Below the pieces are notes generated by a model. The model saw only the letters and a program-made list of their open reading frames with translations, was not told the DNA's origin and did not search any database. From Nostocales cyanobacterium HT-58-2 (lineage in GTDB: Bacteria; Cyanobacteriota; Cyanobacteriia; Cyanobacteriales; Nostocaceae), in the NCBI GenBank assembly GCA_002163975.1, contig CP019636.1:2269001-2333000 (forward strand): DNA of 64,000 nucleotides. Reading direction: 5' to 3'. Each line of letters opens with the position of its first letter. The first letter of the stretch is position 1. Shown here piece by piece: positions 9,098 through 17,879 of this stretch. Both the position numbers and the translations under genes were made by a program.

Positions 9098-11365
9098 ATG
9101 AAAAAACCACGATTTAAGCCTCATTTTCACGTTGAAATTGTTCCACCTGACACTGTTTACTTATTAAGCGAACAGTCTTCTGTTGCACTTAAAGGACGCA
9201 TATACTGTCAACTAGCTCCTATGCTAGATGGTAATCATAGCGTTGGGGAAATTATCAGTAAATTGAAGGAAGAAATCCCCTTTACCAGCATTTACTATGC
9301 TCTTAACCAGCTTAAGAGCAAGGGTTACACTACAGAAGCTGTTAATCATCTTCCCTTAGAAGTTGCAGCGTTCTGGAGTCTACTCAACATAGATCCCAAA
9401 GTTTCCTTCAACCGCTTGCAGGAAACCTTTGTATCTGTGACTTCCTTTGGCGATGTACCAACTGAGCCTTTGATTGTTGCTTTGCAATCTCTGGGTATTC
9501 AAGTGCGAGATTCGCGATCGCGAAGCGGGCGCTCTGCGCCATCGCACCAAGGTTTAAAATCCCTAGCAGTTGTGTTAACCAACGATTACCTACAGCCAGA
9601 TTTGCGTGAATTTAATCAAGCAGCTATTGATGCCAACCAACCGTGGGTACTGGTTAAGCCTGTTGGGGCTGAACTATGGGTAGGTCCGATTTTTTATCCA
9701 GGGAGAACAGGCTGTTGGCAATGTTTAGCTCAACGTCTTTATGGTAATCGGGAAGTTGAAACCGCAATCCGCCAGCAACTCGGTTCTGTTGAGAGTATTC
9801 CTACCTCTCGTGCCATTTTGTCTTCCACACTCCAAATTGGGCTAAACCTAGCAGCGACAGAAATTCTCAAGTGGATTGTTTTAGAAGGTAAACAAGAAAA
9901 CTCAATCCCTACTTTGGAAGGCAAAGTTATTACGTTTAACTCAGCCAACCTGGAACTACAAACTCATATCCTTACCAAACGTCCTCAATGCACTGTTTGT
10001 GGGGATGTTGATGGACGAGATCAACCCAAACCGATTATTCTTACAAGTCGTAAGAAGCAGTTTACTAATGATGGTGGTCATCGAATTTTCTCACCAGAGC
10101 AAACTCTCAAGCACTATGAACATCACATCAGCCCAATTACAGGTATTGTCAGTGCTTTGGTACGTACTTGTGAGTCTTTCGGTAACTTACTTCATAGCTA
10201 TCTAGCTGTCCACAACTTTGGTAGTGCAACCGATCTGCAAAGCTTGCGCCATTTGCTACACCACAAAGCAGCTGGAAAGGGAAAGACCGATCAACAAGCT
10301 AGAGCGAGTGGCTTTTGTGAGGCGATCGAACGCTATTGTGGAGTTTATCAAGGTGATGAAATCCGGGTCAAAAGTACTTATGCTCAATTGGAATCGGGAA
10401 TTCATCCCGCCCTATGTCTGCACTTCAGCCAAACTCAGTACCAAAACCGGGCTGTTTTGAATCAGCAATTTGGGGTAGATTTTATCCCAGAACCCTTTGA
10501 CGAAACTAAGGAAATTGAGTGGACTCCAGTCTGGTCTTTAACGCAACAAACCTTTAAATATTTGCCCACAGCTTTATGCTACTTTAATTATCCTCTGCCC
10601 CCAGACCATCTGTTTGGTTTTGCCAACTCTAACGGCAATGCTGCTGGCAATACTTTGGAAGAAGCCATTCTTCAAGGCTTTATGGAATTGGTCGAGCGGG
10701 ATAGCGTCGGTATTTGGTGGTACAATCGCCTCCAGCGTCCTGCTGTAGACTTGGCTAGTTTTCAAGACCCCTATCTGCTGGAACTACAAGCTTACTACAA
10801 GAGTCAAAACCGGGAATTTTGGGTACTTGACTTGACATCTGATTTGAAAATTCCTGTCTTTGCAGCGATTTCTCGTTGCATAGATGGGGCTGAGAAAATT
10901 GTCGCAGGCTACGGAGCTCATTTTGATGCCAAAATCGCCTTATTGCGAGCAGTGACGGAAATGAACCAATTCTTGACAAGAGTTGAGACACAATACCCAA
11001 GAAAGACTCAGGGTGAACTGCATGAATGGCTCACATTTGCAGCGATCGCAAATCAACCTTACCTAATACCAAATCAGCTTGCGCCAAAAGTCTACACAGA
11101 TTATCCCCAACATTGCAGCGACGATCTTCAAGAAGATGTACTCAGATGTGTAGCAATAGCCAAGCAGCATAATTTAGAAACTTTGGTACTGGATCAAACT
11201 CGCCCAGATATTGGACTGAATGTGGTGAAGGTAATCGTACCAGAATTAAGGCATTTTTTGCCTCGGTTTGGTTCCGGAAGACTTTACGACGTACCAGTAA
11301 AAATGGGCTGGCTACCAGCACCTTTGGTAGAGGAACAGATGAATCAGATCCCAATGCCGTTTTGA
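9098..11365 (+). CDS. Fused TOMM cyclodehydratase (E1-like/RRE plus YcaO)
   Basis: Predicted to convert Cys/Ser/Thr of a precursor peptide to azolines in an ATP-dependent reaction. The N-terminal part (about 1-90) looks like a winged-helix leader-binding region (HFHVEIVPPDTVYLLSEQ). The E1-like domain follows, with paired zinc cysteines CWQC (about 206-209) and CTVC (about 298-301). The YcaO domain starts near residue 360 and shows the ATP/Mg motifs GKGKTDQQARASGFCEAIER (about 392-411) and EEAILQGFMELVERDS. The C-terminus ends IPMPF, resembling the proline-rich tail that YcaO enzymes need. At 755 residues it is full length for a fused C-D protein. It opens the RiPP locus and is followed 133 bases later by a SagB-type dehydrogenase. 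A short repeat (9514-9545) has inserted in frame near residue 140-150. Confidence 0.92.
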   Translation: MKKPRFKPHFHVEIVPPDTVYLLSEQSSVALKGRIYCQLAPMLDGNHSVGEIISKLKEEIPFTSIYYALNQLKSKGYTTEAVNHLPLEVAAFWSLLNIDPKVSFNRLQETFVSVTSFGDVPTEPLIVALQSLGIQVRDSRSRSGRSAPSHQGLKSLAVVLTNDYLQPDLREFNQAAIDANQPWVLVKPVGAELWVGPIFYPGRTGCWQCLAQRLYGNREVETAIRQQLGSVESIPTSRAILSSTLQIGLNLAATEILKWIVLEGKQENSIPTLEGKVITFNSANLELQTHILTKRPQCTVCGDVDGRDQPKPIILTSRKKQFTNDGGHRIFSPEQTLKHYEHHISPITGIVSALVRTCESFGNLLHSYLAVHNFGSATDLQSLRHLLHHKAAGKGKTDQQARASGFCEAIERYCGVYQGDEIRVKSTYAQLESGIHPALCLHFSQTQYQNRAVLNQQFGVDFIPEPFDETKEIEWTPVWSLTQQTFKYLPTALCYFNYPLPPDHLFGFANSNGNAAGNTLEEAILQGFMELVERDSVGIWWYNRLQRPAVDLASFQDPYLLELQAYYKSQNREFWVLDLTSDLKIPVFAAISRCIDGAEKIVAGYGAHFDAKIALLRAVTEMNQFLTRVETQYPRKTQGELHEWLTFAAIANQPYLIPNQLAPKVYTDYPQHCSDDLQEDVLRCVAIAKQHNLETLVLDQTRPDIGLNVVKVIVPELRHFLPRFGSGRLYDVPVKMGWLPAPLVEEQMNQIPMPF
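9514..9545 (+). repeat. HIP1-type short repeat inserted in-frame in the YcaO gene
   Basis: The segment begins GCGATCGCGAAGCGGGCGCT and ends GCGCCATCGC. It is a short palindromic repeat of a kind scattered in Nostocales genomes. It adds a low-complexity SRSRSGRSAPSHQ stretch to the E1-like domain without breaking the frame. Confidence 0.6.
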
Positions 11366-11498
11366 CTAGACTTCTTGTATTCATTTTTAATTTAAGATTT
11401 TCAACCATAGACAAACACAGATGAACAGCGATTGTTTATCCGTGTTTATTTGTGGTTTCATCACAAATAAATTCAATAGATACAAGAGATATACTGAA

Positions 11499-12911
11499 AT
11501 GTTTGAAGCTTTTACTCTCTCCTTCAGAAAGGATATTTCTCTAGTCGAATTACCGCAAAATAAGGAAATTATCCTCCAAAGCAGTACACGCAAATTGGCA
11601 TTTTCTCAACCTGCATCTGGCTTGCAAACAGCCTTGAAAACTCTTTACGATACCGGAGGCACTGCAACTGAACTTAAACAACTGGTGCAGCAAGCTGATG
11701 GAATCTATGGAATGCTCAAGTTCCATTCCTATCTGCAAAAATTCATCAGTTTAGGCTGGGTTTGCCATTCAGTCTTACCCTTTGCCACAGCTGTTCCCCA
11801 AGTCTGGGAGTATGAGTTTTCTGCCCCAGTTGTGGATTGCCAAGAACAATTTTTTACCCTGTCTCGCTTTGCCTATCTCCACCAAGTAGAAGGGCAAATG
11901 GTATTAGAATCACCCTTGTCCAAAGCCAAAGTGATTTTACCAGATTGGCGTGGTGTAGCCATAGTTGCAAAGTTATCCCAGCCTCAATCTTGTAGTACTT
12001 TAGTGTCAGAAATTCCCAGCATTACACTAGAGATTGTTCAACAATTTCTCAGCCTACTTTTGGCTACTCAAATGTTGTCACAAGAAACATACAAAGAGGT
12101 GGAAAATGCGACTCTCGCTCAATGGGATTTTCATGATTTACTCTTCCATACCCGCAGCCGTCAGGGAAGACATACCAATCCTACCGGGAGTACTTATCGT
12201 TTCTTAGGAAAAATAGAGCCACAGCCAGTTGTAAAACCACCAATGTCAAAAACTGTAATTCAACTGTATCAACCCAATCTTGAACGCCTCAAAACTGCTG
12301 ATATTCCTTTGACACAAGTTTTGGAGGAAAGACGTTCAATCAGAAATTATCACTCTTGTCCAATTGCAGCACAACAGTTGGGAGAGTTTCTCTATCGCAG
12401 TGCTAGAGTCAAAAACCTCATCAATAGAGAATACAGCAACCGTCCTTATCCGGCTGGGGGTGGGTTGTACGAACTGGAAGTTTACCCTGTTATTAATACG
12501 TGTGTTGGGATTAGTTCAGGGCTGTATCACTACAATCCTATAGCACATCAACTAGAACAGCTTTGTGAGAGAACTAAGGATGTAGAAGCACTGCTCAAGG
12601 ATGCTTGGGGAGCAAGTGGACAGCAAGATATGCCACAGGTTTTGATCGTGATTTCGGCGCGATTTCAACGTCTGTCTTGGAAGTATGAAGCGATCGCCTA
12701 TTCACTGATCCTTAAGCATATTGGTGTTCTGTACCAAACTATGTACTTAGTGGCAACCGCCATGAATCTTGCCCCCTGCGCTCTAGGTTCAGGTAATGCC
12801 GATTTATTTGCCACAGCAGCAGGAACTGATTACTACGCTGAATCATCGGTGGGAGAATTTATGTTGGGCAGTCAATCAACGGATGAAAATAAACCAGAAG
12901 CATCAGGATAA
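11499..12911 (+). CDS. SagB-type (nitroreductase-fold) azoline dehydrogenase
   Basis: Predicted FMN-dependent oxidase that turns azolines made by the upstream cyclodehydratase into azoles. The C-terminal half (about residues 270-465) is the nitroreductase domain: EERRSIRNYHSCPIAAQQLG, NRPYPAGGGLYELEVYPV, GLYHYNP and APCALGSGNADL. The N-terminal half (about 1-250) is the less conserved extension seen in stand-alone SagB/ThcOx proteins. I chose the ATG at 11499 (MFEAFTLSF), giving 470 residues. A longer frame from 11421 begins inside a simple repeat (ACAGATGAACAG-like) and its added residues look non-genic. It lies in the same direction as the YcaO gene, so the two are probably co-transcribed. 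Confidence 0.88.
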   Translation: MFEAFTLSFRKDISLVELPQNKEIILQSSTRKLAFSQPASGLQTALKTLYDTGGTATELKQLVQQADGIYGMLKFHSYLQKFISLGWVCHSVLPFATAVPQVWEYEFSAPVVDCQEQFFTLSRFAYLHQVEGQMVLESPLSKAKVILPDWRGVAIVAKLSQPQSCSTLVSEIPSITLEIVQQFLSLLLATQMLSQETYKEVENATLAQWDFHDLLFHTRSRQGRHTNPTGSTYRFLGKIEPQPVVKPPMSKTVIQLYQPNLERLKTADIPLTQVLEERRSIRNYHSCPIAAQQLGEFLYRSARVKNLINREYSNRPYPAGGGLYELEVYPVINTCVGISSGLYHYNPIAHQLEQLCERTKDVEALLKDAWGASGQQDMPQVLIVISARFQRLSWKYEAIAYSLILKHIGVLYQTMYLVATAMNLAPCALGSGNADLFATAAGTDYYAESSVGEFMLGSQSTDENKPEASG

Positions 12912-12968
12912 ATGCTTCCGGCAATCAGGTGTTTTGCTTTAAACAAGCGAATGGAAAGGATTATTTTT

Positions 12969-13289
12969 TTACCACTTAACCTTATCAGCGATCAATTTAC
13001 CTGTTATTGGAGCAGCAAACGCTAAAACAGGAGTACAAGCACCACCTGCAACCGCTTCTAGTTCCTCCTCATTCAGTTCTCCTGAATCTTGGTTTTGTTG
13101 AAATTCACTCTGGCGGTTCTGAATTTCTGCCCAAAGTTCATCGGGAGTAAATTGATAACCGTGTTTACCAGCCAATTCGGTAGCAGATTGTCGGTCGTTT
13201 TCCGAATCAAGGGCTTTAGTCAACTCTTCTTGAAGTTGCGGATCTTCAACAACTTTTTGCAAGAATTGATTAACAGCTTGTGTGCTCAT
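12969..13289 (-). CDS. Nif11-leader RiPP precursor 1
   Basis: 106 residues. The leader (1-83) is of the Nif11/NHLP type (VNQFLQKVVEDPQLQEEL ... YQFTPDELWAEIQ) and ends with the double-glycine cleavage motif EELEAVAGG. The predicted core is 23 residues: ACTPVLAFAAP then ITGKLIADKVKW. It has one Cys (core position 2), two Thr and no Ser. Its ribosome site AAGGAGAT lies eight bases before the ATG. It reads opposite to the flanking enzyme genes and is followed, in its own direction, by the SagB stop. The leader is almost the same as in precursor 2, while the core differs. Possible modifications are a thiazole at Cys2 or dehydration of Thr; which of these occurs cannot be told from sequence. Confidence 0.9.
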   Translation of the reverse strand: MSTQAVNQFLQKVVEDPQLQEELTKALDSENDRQSATELAGKHGYQFTPDELWAEIQNRQSEFQQNQDSGELNEEELEAVAGGACTPVLAFAAPITGKLIADKVKW

Positions 13290-13404
13290 AACAGAAATCT
13301 CCTTAAGATTTTTGACTTCAATTTACTAGAAGAACTGAAGCAATTTCTTCAGAAAAATTAGAAGAAACAGAAGTAGTTATAAACGAACAGCGAGTTTTGT
13401 CCTT

Positions 13405-13731
13405 TTACCATTTAGCTCTGCTTATACCAGCAGCACCGAGAGCTCCGCCAGCGCCAATAGCTGCTGGGATGATGGCAGGAGTACAAAATCCACCCGCAAC
13501 GGCTTCTAGTTCCTCCTCATTCAGTTCTCCTTCGCTTTGTTGAACCTGGCTCTGACGGTTCTGAATTTCTGCCCAAAGTTCATCAGGAGTAAATTGATAA
13601 CCGTGTTTAGTAGCCAATTCGGTAGCAGCTTGCCGATCGTTTTCCGCATCCAAGGCTTTAGCCAACTCTTCTTGGAGTTGCGGATCTTCACTGACTTTTT
13701 GCAAGAATTGATTAACAGCTTGTGTGCTCAT
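13405..13731 (-). CDS. Nif11-leader RiPP precursor 2
   Basis: 108 residues. The leader (1-81) again ends NEEELEAVAGG. The 27-residue core is FCTPAIIPAAIGAGG then ALGAAGISRAKW. Like precursor 1 it starts x-C-T-P and ends K-W, but the middle is Gly/Ala/Ile-rich and has only one Cys, one Thr and one Ser. The hydrophobic small-residue core resembles membrane-active bacteriocins. The AAGGAGAT ribosome site and the bases around it are the same as for precursor 1, so the two arose by duplication. They are 115 bases apart and could share the promoter in the 13732-14122 divergent region. Confidence 0.9.
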   Translation of the reverse strand: MSTQAVNQFLQKVSEDPQLQEELAKALDAENDRQAATELATKHGYQFTPDELWAEIQNRQSQVQQSEGELNEEELEAVAGGFCTPAIIPAAIGAGGALGAAGISRAKW

Positions 13732-14122
13732 AACAGAAATCTCCTTAACGTTGTTACTTCCAAATTATTAGCAACTCTTTTAAAAGTCAATTCATGAAAT
13801 CTAAGGTTTATTCAGGTTTTTCGGAAACAATTAACATTAATAAAAAATCATAAAAACTAAGTTTTTTTCAGGAGTTAATAGAAAACCTAATTATTGGGTA
13901 AAAAAAAGAATAACACATGAAGTACAAAGCTATAATAAGACGTAATCCTATTTGTATAAACCTCTTGAAAAAGAACATCTAATTTAGAGACGCACTTTCA
14001 GCACGTCTTTACGAAATAGGTGGTTTTCCAGTGTGGATTTAGTATTCGAGGATGAAAAAAATAGTCAATTTGCCTTTGTAAAGTTGCATTTGCATTTAGT
14101 AATATCGTCTAAATAATCGCCT
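13732..14122. promoter_or_regulatory. Divergent intergenic region between precursors and LanM
   Basis: This 391-bp AT-rich region separates the leftward precursor genes from the rightward LanM gene, so it must hold promoters for one or both. I can point to the precursor ribosome site (AAGGAGAT, next to the 13731 start) but not to a convincing -35/-10 pair. No open frame or RNA gene is seen. Confidence 0.4.
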
Positions 14123-17100
14123 ATGTCACCATATAATGACACCTTAGATCTGATATCAGAACTGACATCAATTGTTGCTAAAGCCACGACTCTGGCAGAA
14201 CGTTTAAATAGTTCTTCTCTTCCTCAAGTTACTGACAAAGATGAAACACAGATTTCAGAACGCTTAGAGCAATGGTGTCAGGTTGTGGCTCAAGGCAAAT
14301 TAGCCAAATTCCAGAGGCGTTTAGCGTGTCTTGGATTAGACATTGACACTATTCGCCCTCTACTGATTAATGCTCACTCTAATGAGCAGCAACCGCTACC
14401 CCCATGGGCAACTACTCTAGGACAAGTGATCCTGGCTGCACAGAACCTTGCAAACAAACATTGGTATGCTTACCGTTACTTGAACCCAGAAAACCCGGCT
14501 CCCTTTGAACTAATCTATGTTCCCTGCTTGCAAGTTGCTCAAGCGCAACTTTTGGCACTAGTAGGCGATCGCTTAAAATTACTGACAGACAGTGCAATAG
14601 CAGCGTTAGAGCACCAACTTGTGTTACAACTGAGCGGTTTGTGCTCCTGGACTCTGATGGAGGAATTTTCAGCGTTTCGCTCATCAGGGAACGCCATGCG
14701 CGACTTCTTGTTACTTCACATCAAGAGTTCTAACAGCCAGGAAAAGTACTATGCCTTTATTGATAAGTTATTTCAAGATGGCTTACTGTCGTTATTTCAG
14801 GAATATAGTGTCTTGGGGCGACTAGTAGCCACTGCAATTGATTTGTGGGTAGAAGCTACCGCCGAATTCCTCAACTATTTGGCAACAGACTGGTCTGATA
14901 TTGAGAAATGCTTTGGGGGAGAAACAGCCTTAAAGCAAGTTGTGGCGGTTAAACCAGGCTTGTCAGATCCCCACAATCGGGGAAAATCTGTGATTGCCAT
15001 CACCTTTGACACGGGAATGCAATTAGTTTATAAACCCAAAGACCTTAGCTTAGATGCCACCTATTATGATTTTCTGGAATGGTGCAACAGCCACACTACC
15101 CTCTTACCCTTCAAAGTTATCCAAGTCCTGAACCGTTCTACCTACGGCTGGGTAGAATATGTGGAATCACAGGCTTGTGAAGATGAAAGCGCGGCTCGAC
15201 GCTTCTACCAACGCTCAGGAATGCTGCTGTGTCTAATCCACACCTTAGAAGGGACAGACTGCCACTCTGGAAACTTAATTGCCAATGGAGAACAGCCAGT
15301 ATTAGTGGATCTAGAAACCCTATTGCATCATCGAAATAAAAGCATGGGTTCAAGCGAATCTGATGCGACAATGTTGGTAGAAAAGCAGCTAGAAGAATCA
15401 GTATTGCGGACTATGATTCTACCTTATTGGGGTATGTCCCAATATGACCAGTTAACAGTCGATCTCAGTGGCTTGGGAGGAGGTGAAGAGCAGAAGGTGT
15501 TGGCTGTTCGTCTACAAAACATCAACACAGATGCGATGAGTGTGGGTTACGAAACAGTTGTCATCAAGGAAGCCAATGTGCCGACACTCAAAGGGATTCC
15601 TCTTTCCCCAAATGATTATTTAGAAGATCTAGTAACGGGATTCGAGCAGATGTACCGCTTCCTGTTTTCCCATCAAGCAGTTCTGTTAGCCCCAACGAGT
15701 CCCTTGATGATTCTGGCACATCAAAAAGTCCGGTATGTGTTTCGTGCCACCAGAATTTATCATTCCATTCTGCAAAAGTCTTATGCTCCAAGTTTGTTAC
15801 GATTTGGTATCGATCGCAGTATCGCCCTTGATGTTTTGAGTCGAGCTTTTGTAACAGAGGAAGAAAAGCCTGTCTTCTGGCCGATACTGGCGGCTGAATT
15901 ACAAGCTATGGAACAATTAGACATCCCCATGTTTACTGTTTTATCTTCAAGCGATAGCCTTGAGCTACCTACAGGTGTAGTCATCCCAGAACTGTTTGAA
16001 GAACCAAGCTTCACAAGCGTGCTTTTGCGGCTTTCAAGTTTAAGTGAAGCCGACTTGGCTCAACAAATAGAAATCATCAGGGGTTCTTTCTACTCACGCT
16101 TTGTTCGGGAACCGAATCAAGTTTCTTGCCAGGTAGTTAGCACTCCTGCAAAAGAAACAATGCTTTTAACAAAAGAACAGTTGGTGCAACAAGCTATTAC
16201 AATAGCTCACGATCTGCGCCAACGTGCTATTTGCGCCGCTGATGGTAGCGTTAGCTGGATGAGTTTGAAATACAGAGCTAACACCCAAGGTTTCCAACTT
16301 CAAGGCTTAGGGTATAGTCTGTACGATGGTAGTTCTGGTGTTGCTCTATTCCTCGCAGCCTTGACAAAAGTTACAGGTAACTCAGAGTGGCATGAGCTAG
16401 CTCTAAGAACTTTACAGCCTTTATGCAAGGCTCTTCAAGATTCAAACCCTGAAAATGCAGCGAGATTGATAAGGCGAGAGGGGATGAGCGGGGCTACCGG
16501 GCTCAGTTCAATCGCCTACTCTCTAGCACAGATTAGTCAACTCTTGCAAGAACCAGCGCTGCTGCAAGATGCCCTTAAAGCTGCTGCCCTGATTACTCCA
16601 GATTTGATTGCTGCTGATAAATCCTTCGATATTATGGCAGGTGCAGCAGGAACAATTCTTGGTCTTTTAGCACTGCCAGCATCAACTGGCTTAGAACTGG
16701 CTCTAGCCTGCGGTGAGCATTTGCTTAAGCATCAAACTAGCATTGACAAACGCCCCAAGGCTTGGAAAAACTCAGCAGGTAAACAATTGACTGGGTTTTC
16801 CCAAGGTGCAGCTGGAATTGCCTATGCCCTTATGCGGTTATATGCAGTGACGCAAGATTCCCGGTTTCTTAATGCGGCTAATGAAGCGATCGCCTATGAA
16901 CAGAGTGTTTTCTCTACTGATGCTCAAAATTGGTTTGACTTGAGATTTGAAGAACCTTGTTTGAGAGTTAGTTGGGCTAATGGTGCTGCTGGAATTGGAT
17001 TAGGGCGATTGGGAGGATTATCCATTTTGGATACTGCAGAGATTCGTCAGCAGATTGATATTGCCATAGAAACCACTATAAAATTTGCAATCTCAAATGT

Positions 17101-17371
17101 GGATAATCTCTGCTGGGGAAACTTAGGTCGGATGGAAACATTGCTAGTTGCAGCCCACAAGCTAGACCGACCAGACCTTTTGGAATTTCTTCATCAAGCA
17201 CTTACCCATATAGTCACTCAAGCCCAAGCTCAAGGTACGTTTAGTCTTTTCCCCGATTTGCCGCCAAAAGTTTACAACCCTGGCTTTTTTCATGGCGCTA
17301 CTGGCATCGGTTACGAACTGTTGCGGATTGGCTATCCCAGCTTGTTGCCCTCTGTTTTATTGTGGGAATGA
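14123..17371 (+). CDS. lanM: Class II lanthipeptide synthetase LanM with degenerate cyclase zinc site
   Basis: 1082 residues, usual LanM length. The N-terminal dehydratase domain should phosphorylate and eliminate Ser/Thr. Its key motifs are present: YKPKDL (about 304-309), TDCHSGN (about 377-383) and VDLETL (about 393-398). The C-terminal LanC-like domain (about 700-1082) aligns by its motifs. Where active LanMs have SWCHG, this protein has SWANGAAGIG (about 949). Where they have LCHGN it has LCWGNLG (about 995). The last motif, FFHGATGIGYELLR, is kept. So two of three expected zinc ligands are gone (Cys to Ala, His to Trp) and only one Cys remains. The likely consequence is dehydration without enzyme-driven thioether formation. 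The precursors have few Ser/Thr and a single Cys each, which fits an unusual role. The start at 14123 has no strong ribosome site. Confidence 0.9.
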   Translation: MSPYNDTLDLISELTSIVAKATTLAERLNSSSLPQVTDKDETQISERLEQWCQVVAQGKLAKFQRRLACLGLDIDTIRPLLINAHSNEQQPLPPWATTLGQVILAAQNLANKHWYAYRYLNPENPAPFELIYVPCLQVAQAQLLALVGDRLKLLTDSAIAALEHQLVLQLSGLCSWTLMEEFSAFRSSGNAMRDFLLLHIKSSNSQEKYYAFIDKLFQDGLLSLFQEYSVLGRLVATAIDLWVEATAEFLNYLATDWSDIEKCFGGETALKQVVAVKPGLSDPHNRGKSVIAITFDTGMQLVYKPKDLSLDATYYDFLEWCNSHTTLLPFKVIQVLNRSTYGWVEYVESQACEDESAARRFYQRSGMLLCLIHTLEGTDCHSGNLIANGEQPVLVDLETLLHHRNKSMGSSESDATMLVEKQLEESVLRTMILPYWGMSQYDQLTVDLSGLGGGEEQKVLAVRLQNINTDAMSVGYETVVIKEANVPTLKGIPLSPNDYLEDLVTGFEQMYRFLFSHQAVLLAPTSPLMILAHQKVRYVFRATRIYHSILQKSYAPSLLRFGIDRSIALDVLSRAFVTEEEKPVFWPILAAELQAMEQLDIPMFTVLSSSDSLELPTGVVIPELFEEPSFTSVLLRLSSLSEADLAQQIEIIRGSFYSRFVREPNQVSCQVVSTPAKETMLLTKEQLVQQAITIAHDLRQRAICAADGSVSWMSLKYRANTQGFQLQGLGYSLYDGSSGVALFLAALTKVTGNSEWHELALRTLQPLCKALQDSNPENAARLIRREGMSGATGLSSIAYSLAQISQLLQEPALLQDALKAAALITPDLIAADKSFDIMAGAAGTILGLLALPASTGLELALACGEHLLKHQTSIDKRPKAWKNSAGKQLTGFSQGAAGIAYALMRLYAVTQDSRFLNAANEAIAYEQSVFSTDAQNWFDLRFEEPCLRVSWANGAAGIGLGRLGGLSILDTAEIRQQIDIAIETTIKFAISNVDNLCWGNLGRMETLLVAAHKLDRPDLLEFLHQALTHIVTQAQAQGTFSLFPDLPPKVYNPGFFHGATGIGYELLRIGYPSLLPSVLLWE

Positions 17372-17879
17372 AAACTTCATAGTTCCGTTTTAGGTAGTCA
17401 AGTATAGGTAGACTACTACATAAATTAGGTAGGGCTGGTGGATTACTTTTAAATCTACTTAAGTATTCTCTAAAAAACAATTCATAAAATCAAGTTTTAT
17501 TCAGCAATTTATTCAACTCAGCCTAATTTGAATGTAGTAATCGTATTTAATTTTTGAAAATAACGCATCTCACTCAGCCTCGTTTAACACTAATTTACCG
17601 GAATTTTGATGACTTGCAAATGTTGTACTCAGTTGTAATAACCTGAATTTAACTGAGCTATTCTGATATTTTTTCTAAACTAAATACCTGAAAAAATATT
17701 GTTTTTTTAGAGAGACAATGATTATTGATTGAGTAGAATTAGTCATAAGACCATTGCCCAAATGAAAAATATTTCTGGCTGTCATTTTAAGTAAATCTCC
17801 TCAAGTAGTGACAGACAAATACTGTCTCATGACTTACAACAACTAGCCAAGCCCCAATAGAAAATAAGGAGAAATCTAA
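17372..17879. other. AT-rich intergenic stretch
   Basis: 508 bases with no supported gene. The only clear signal is the AAGGAGA ribosome site just before the next gene at 17880. No strong inverted repeat or promoter pair was recognised. Confidence 0.5.

Noticed and set aside
11421..11498. Extended N-terminus of the SagB-type dehydrogenase
   Set aside because: The added 26 codons come from a common simple repeat (ACAGATGAACAG-like). MFEAFTLSF at 11499 is a more natural start.
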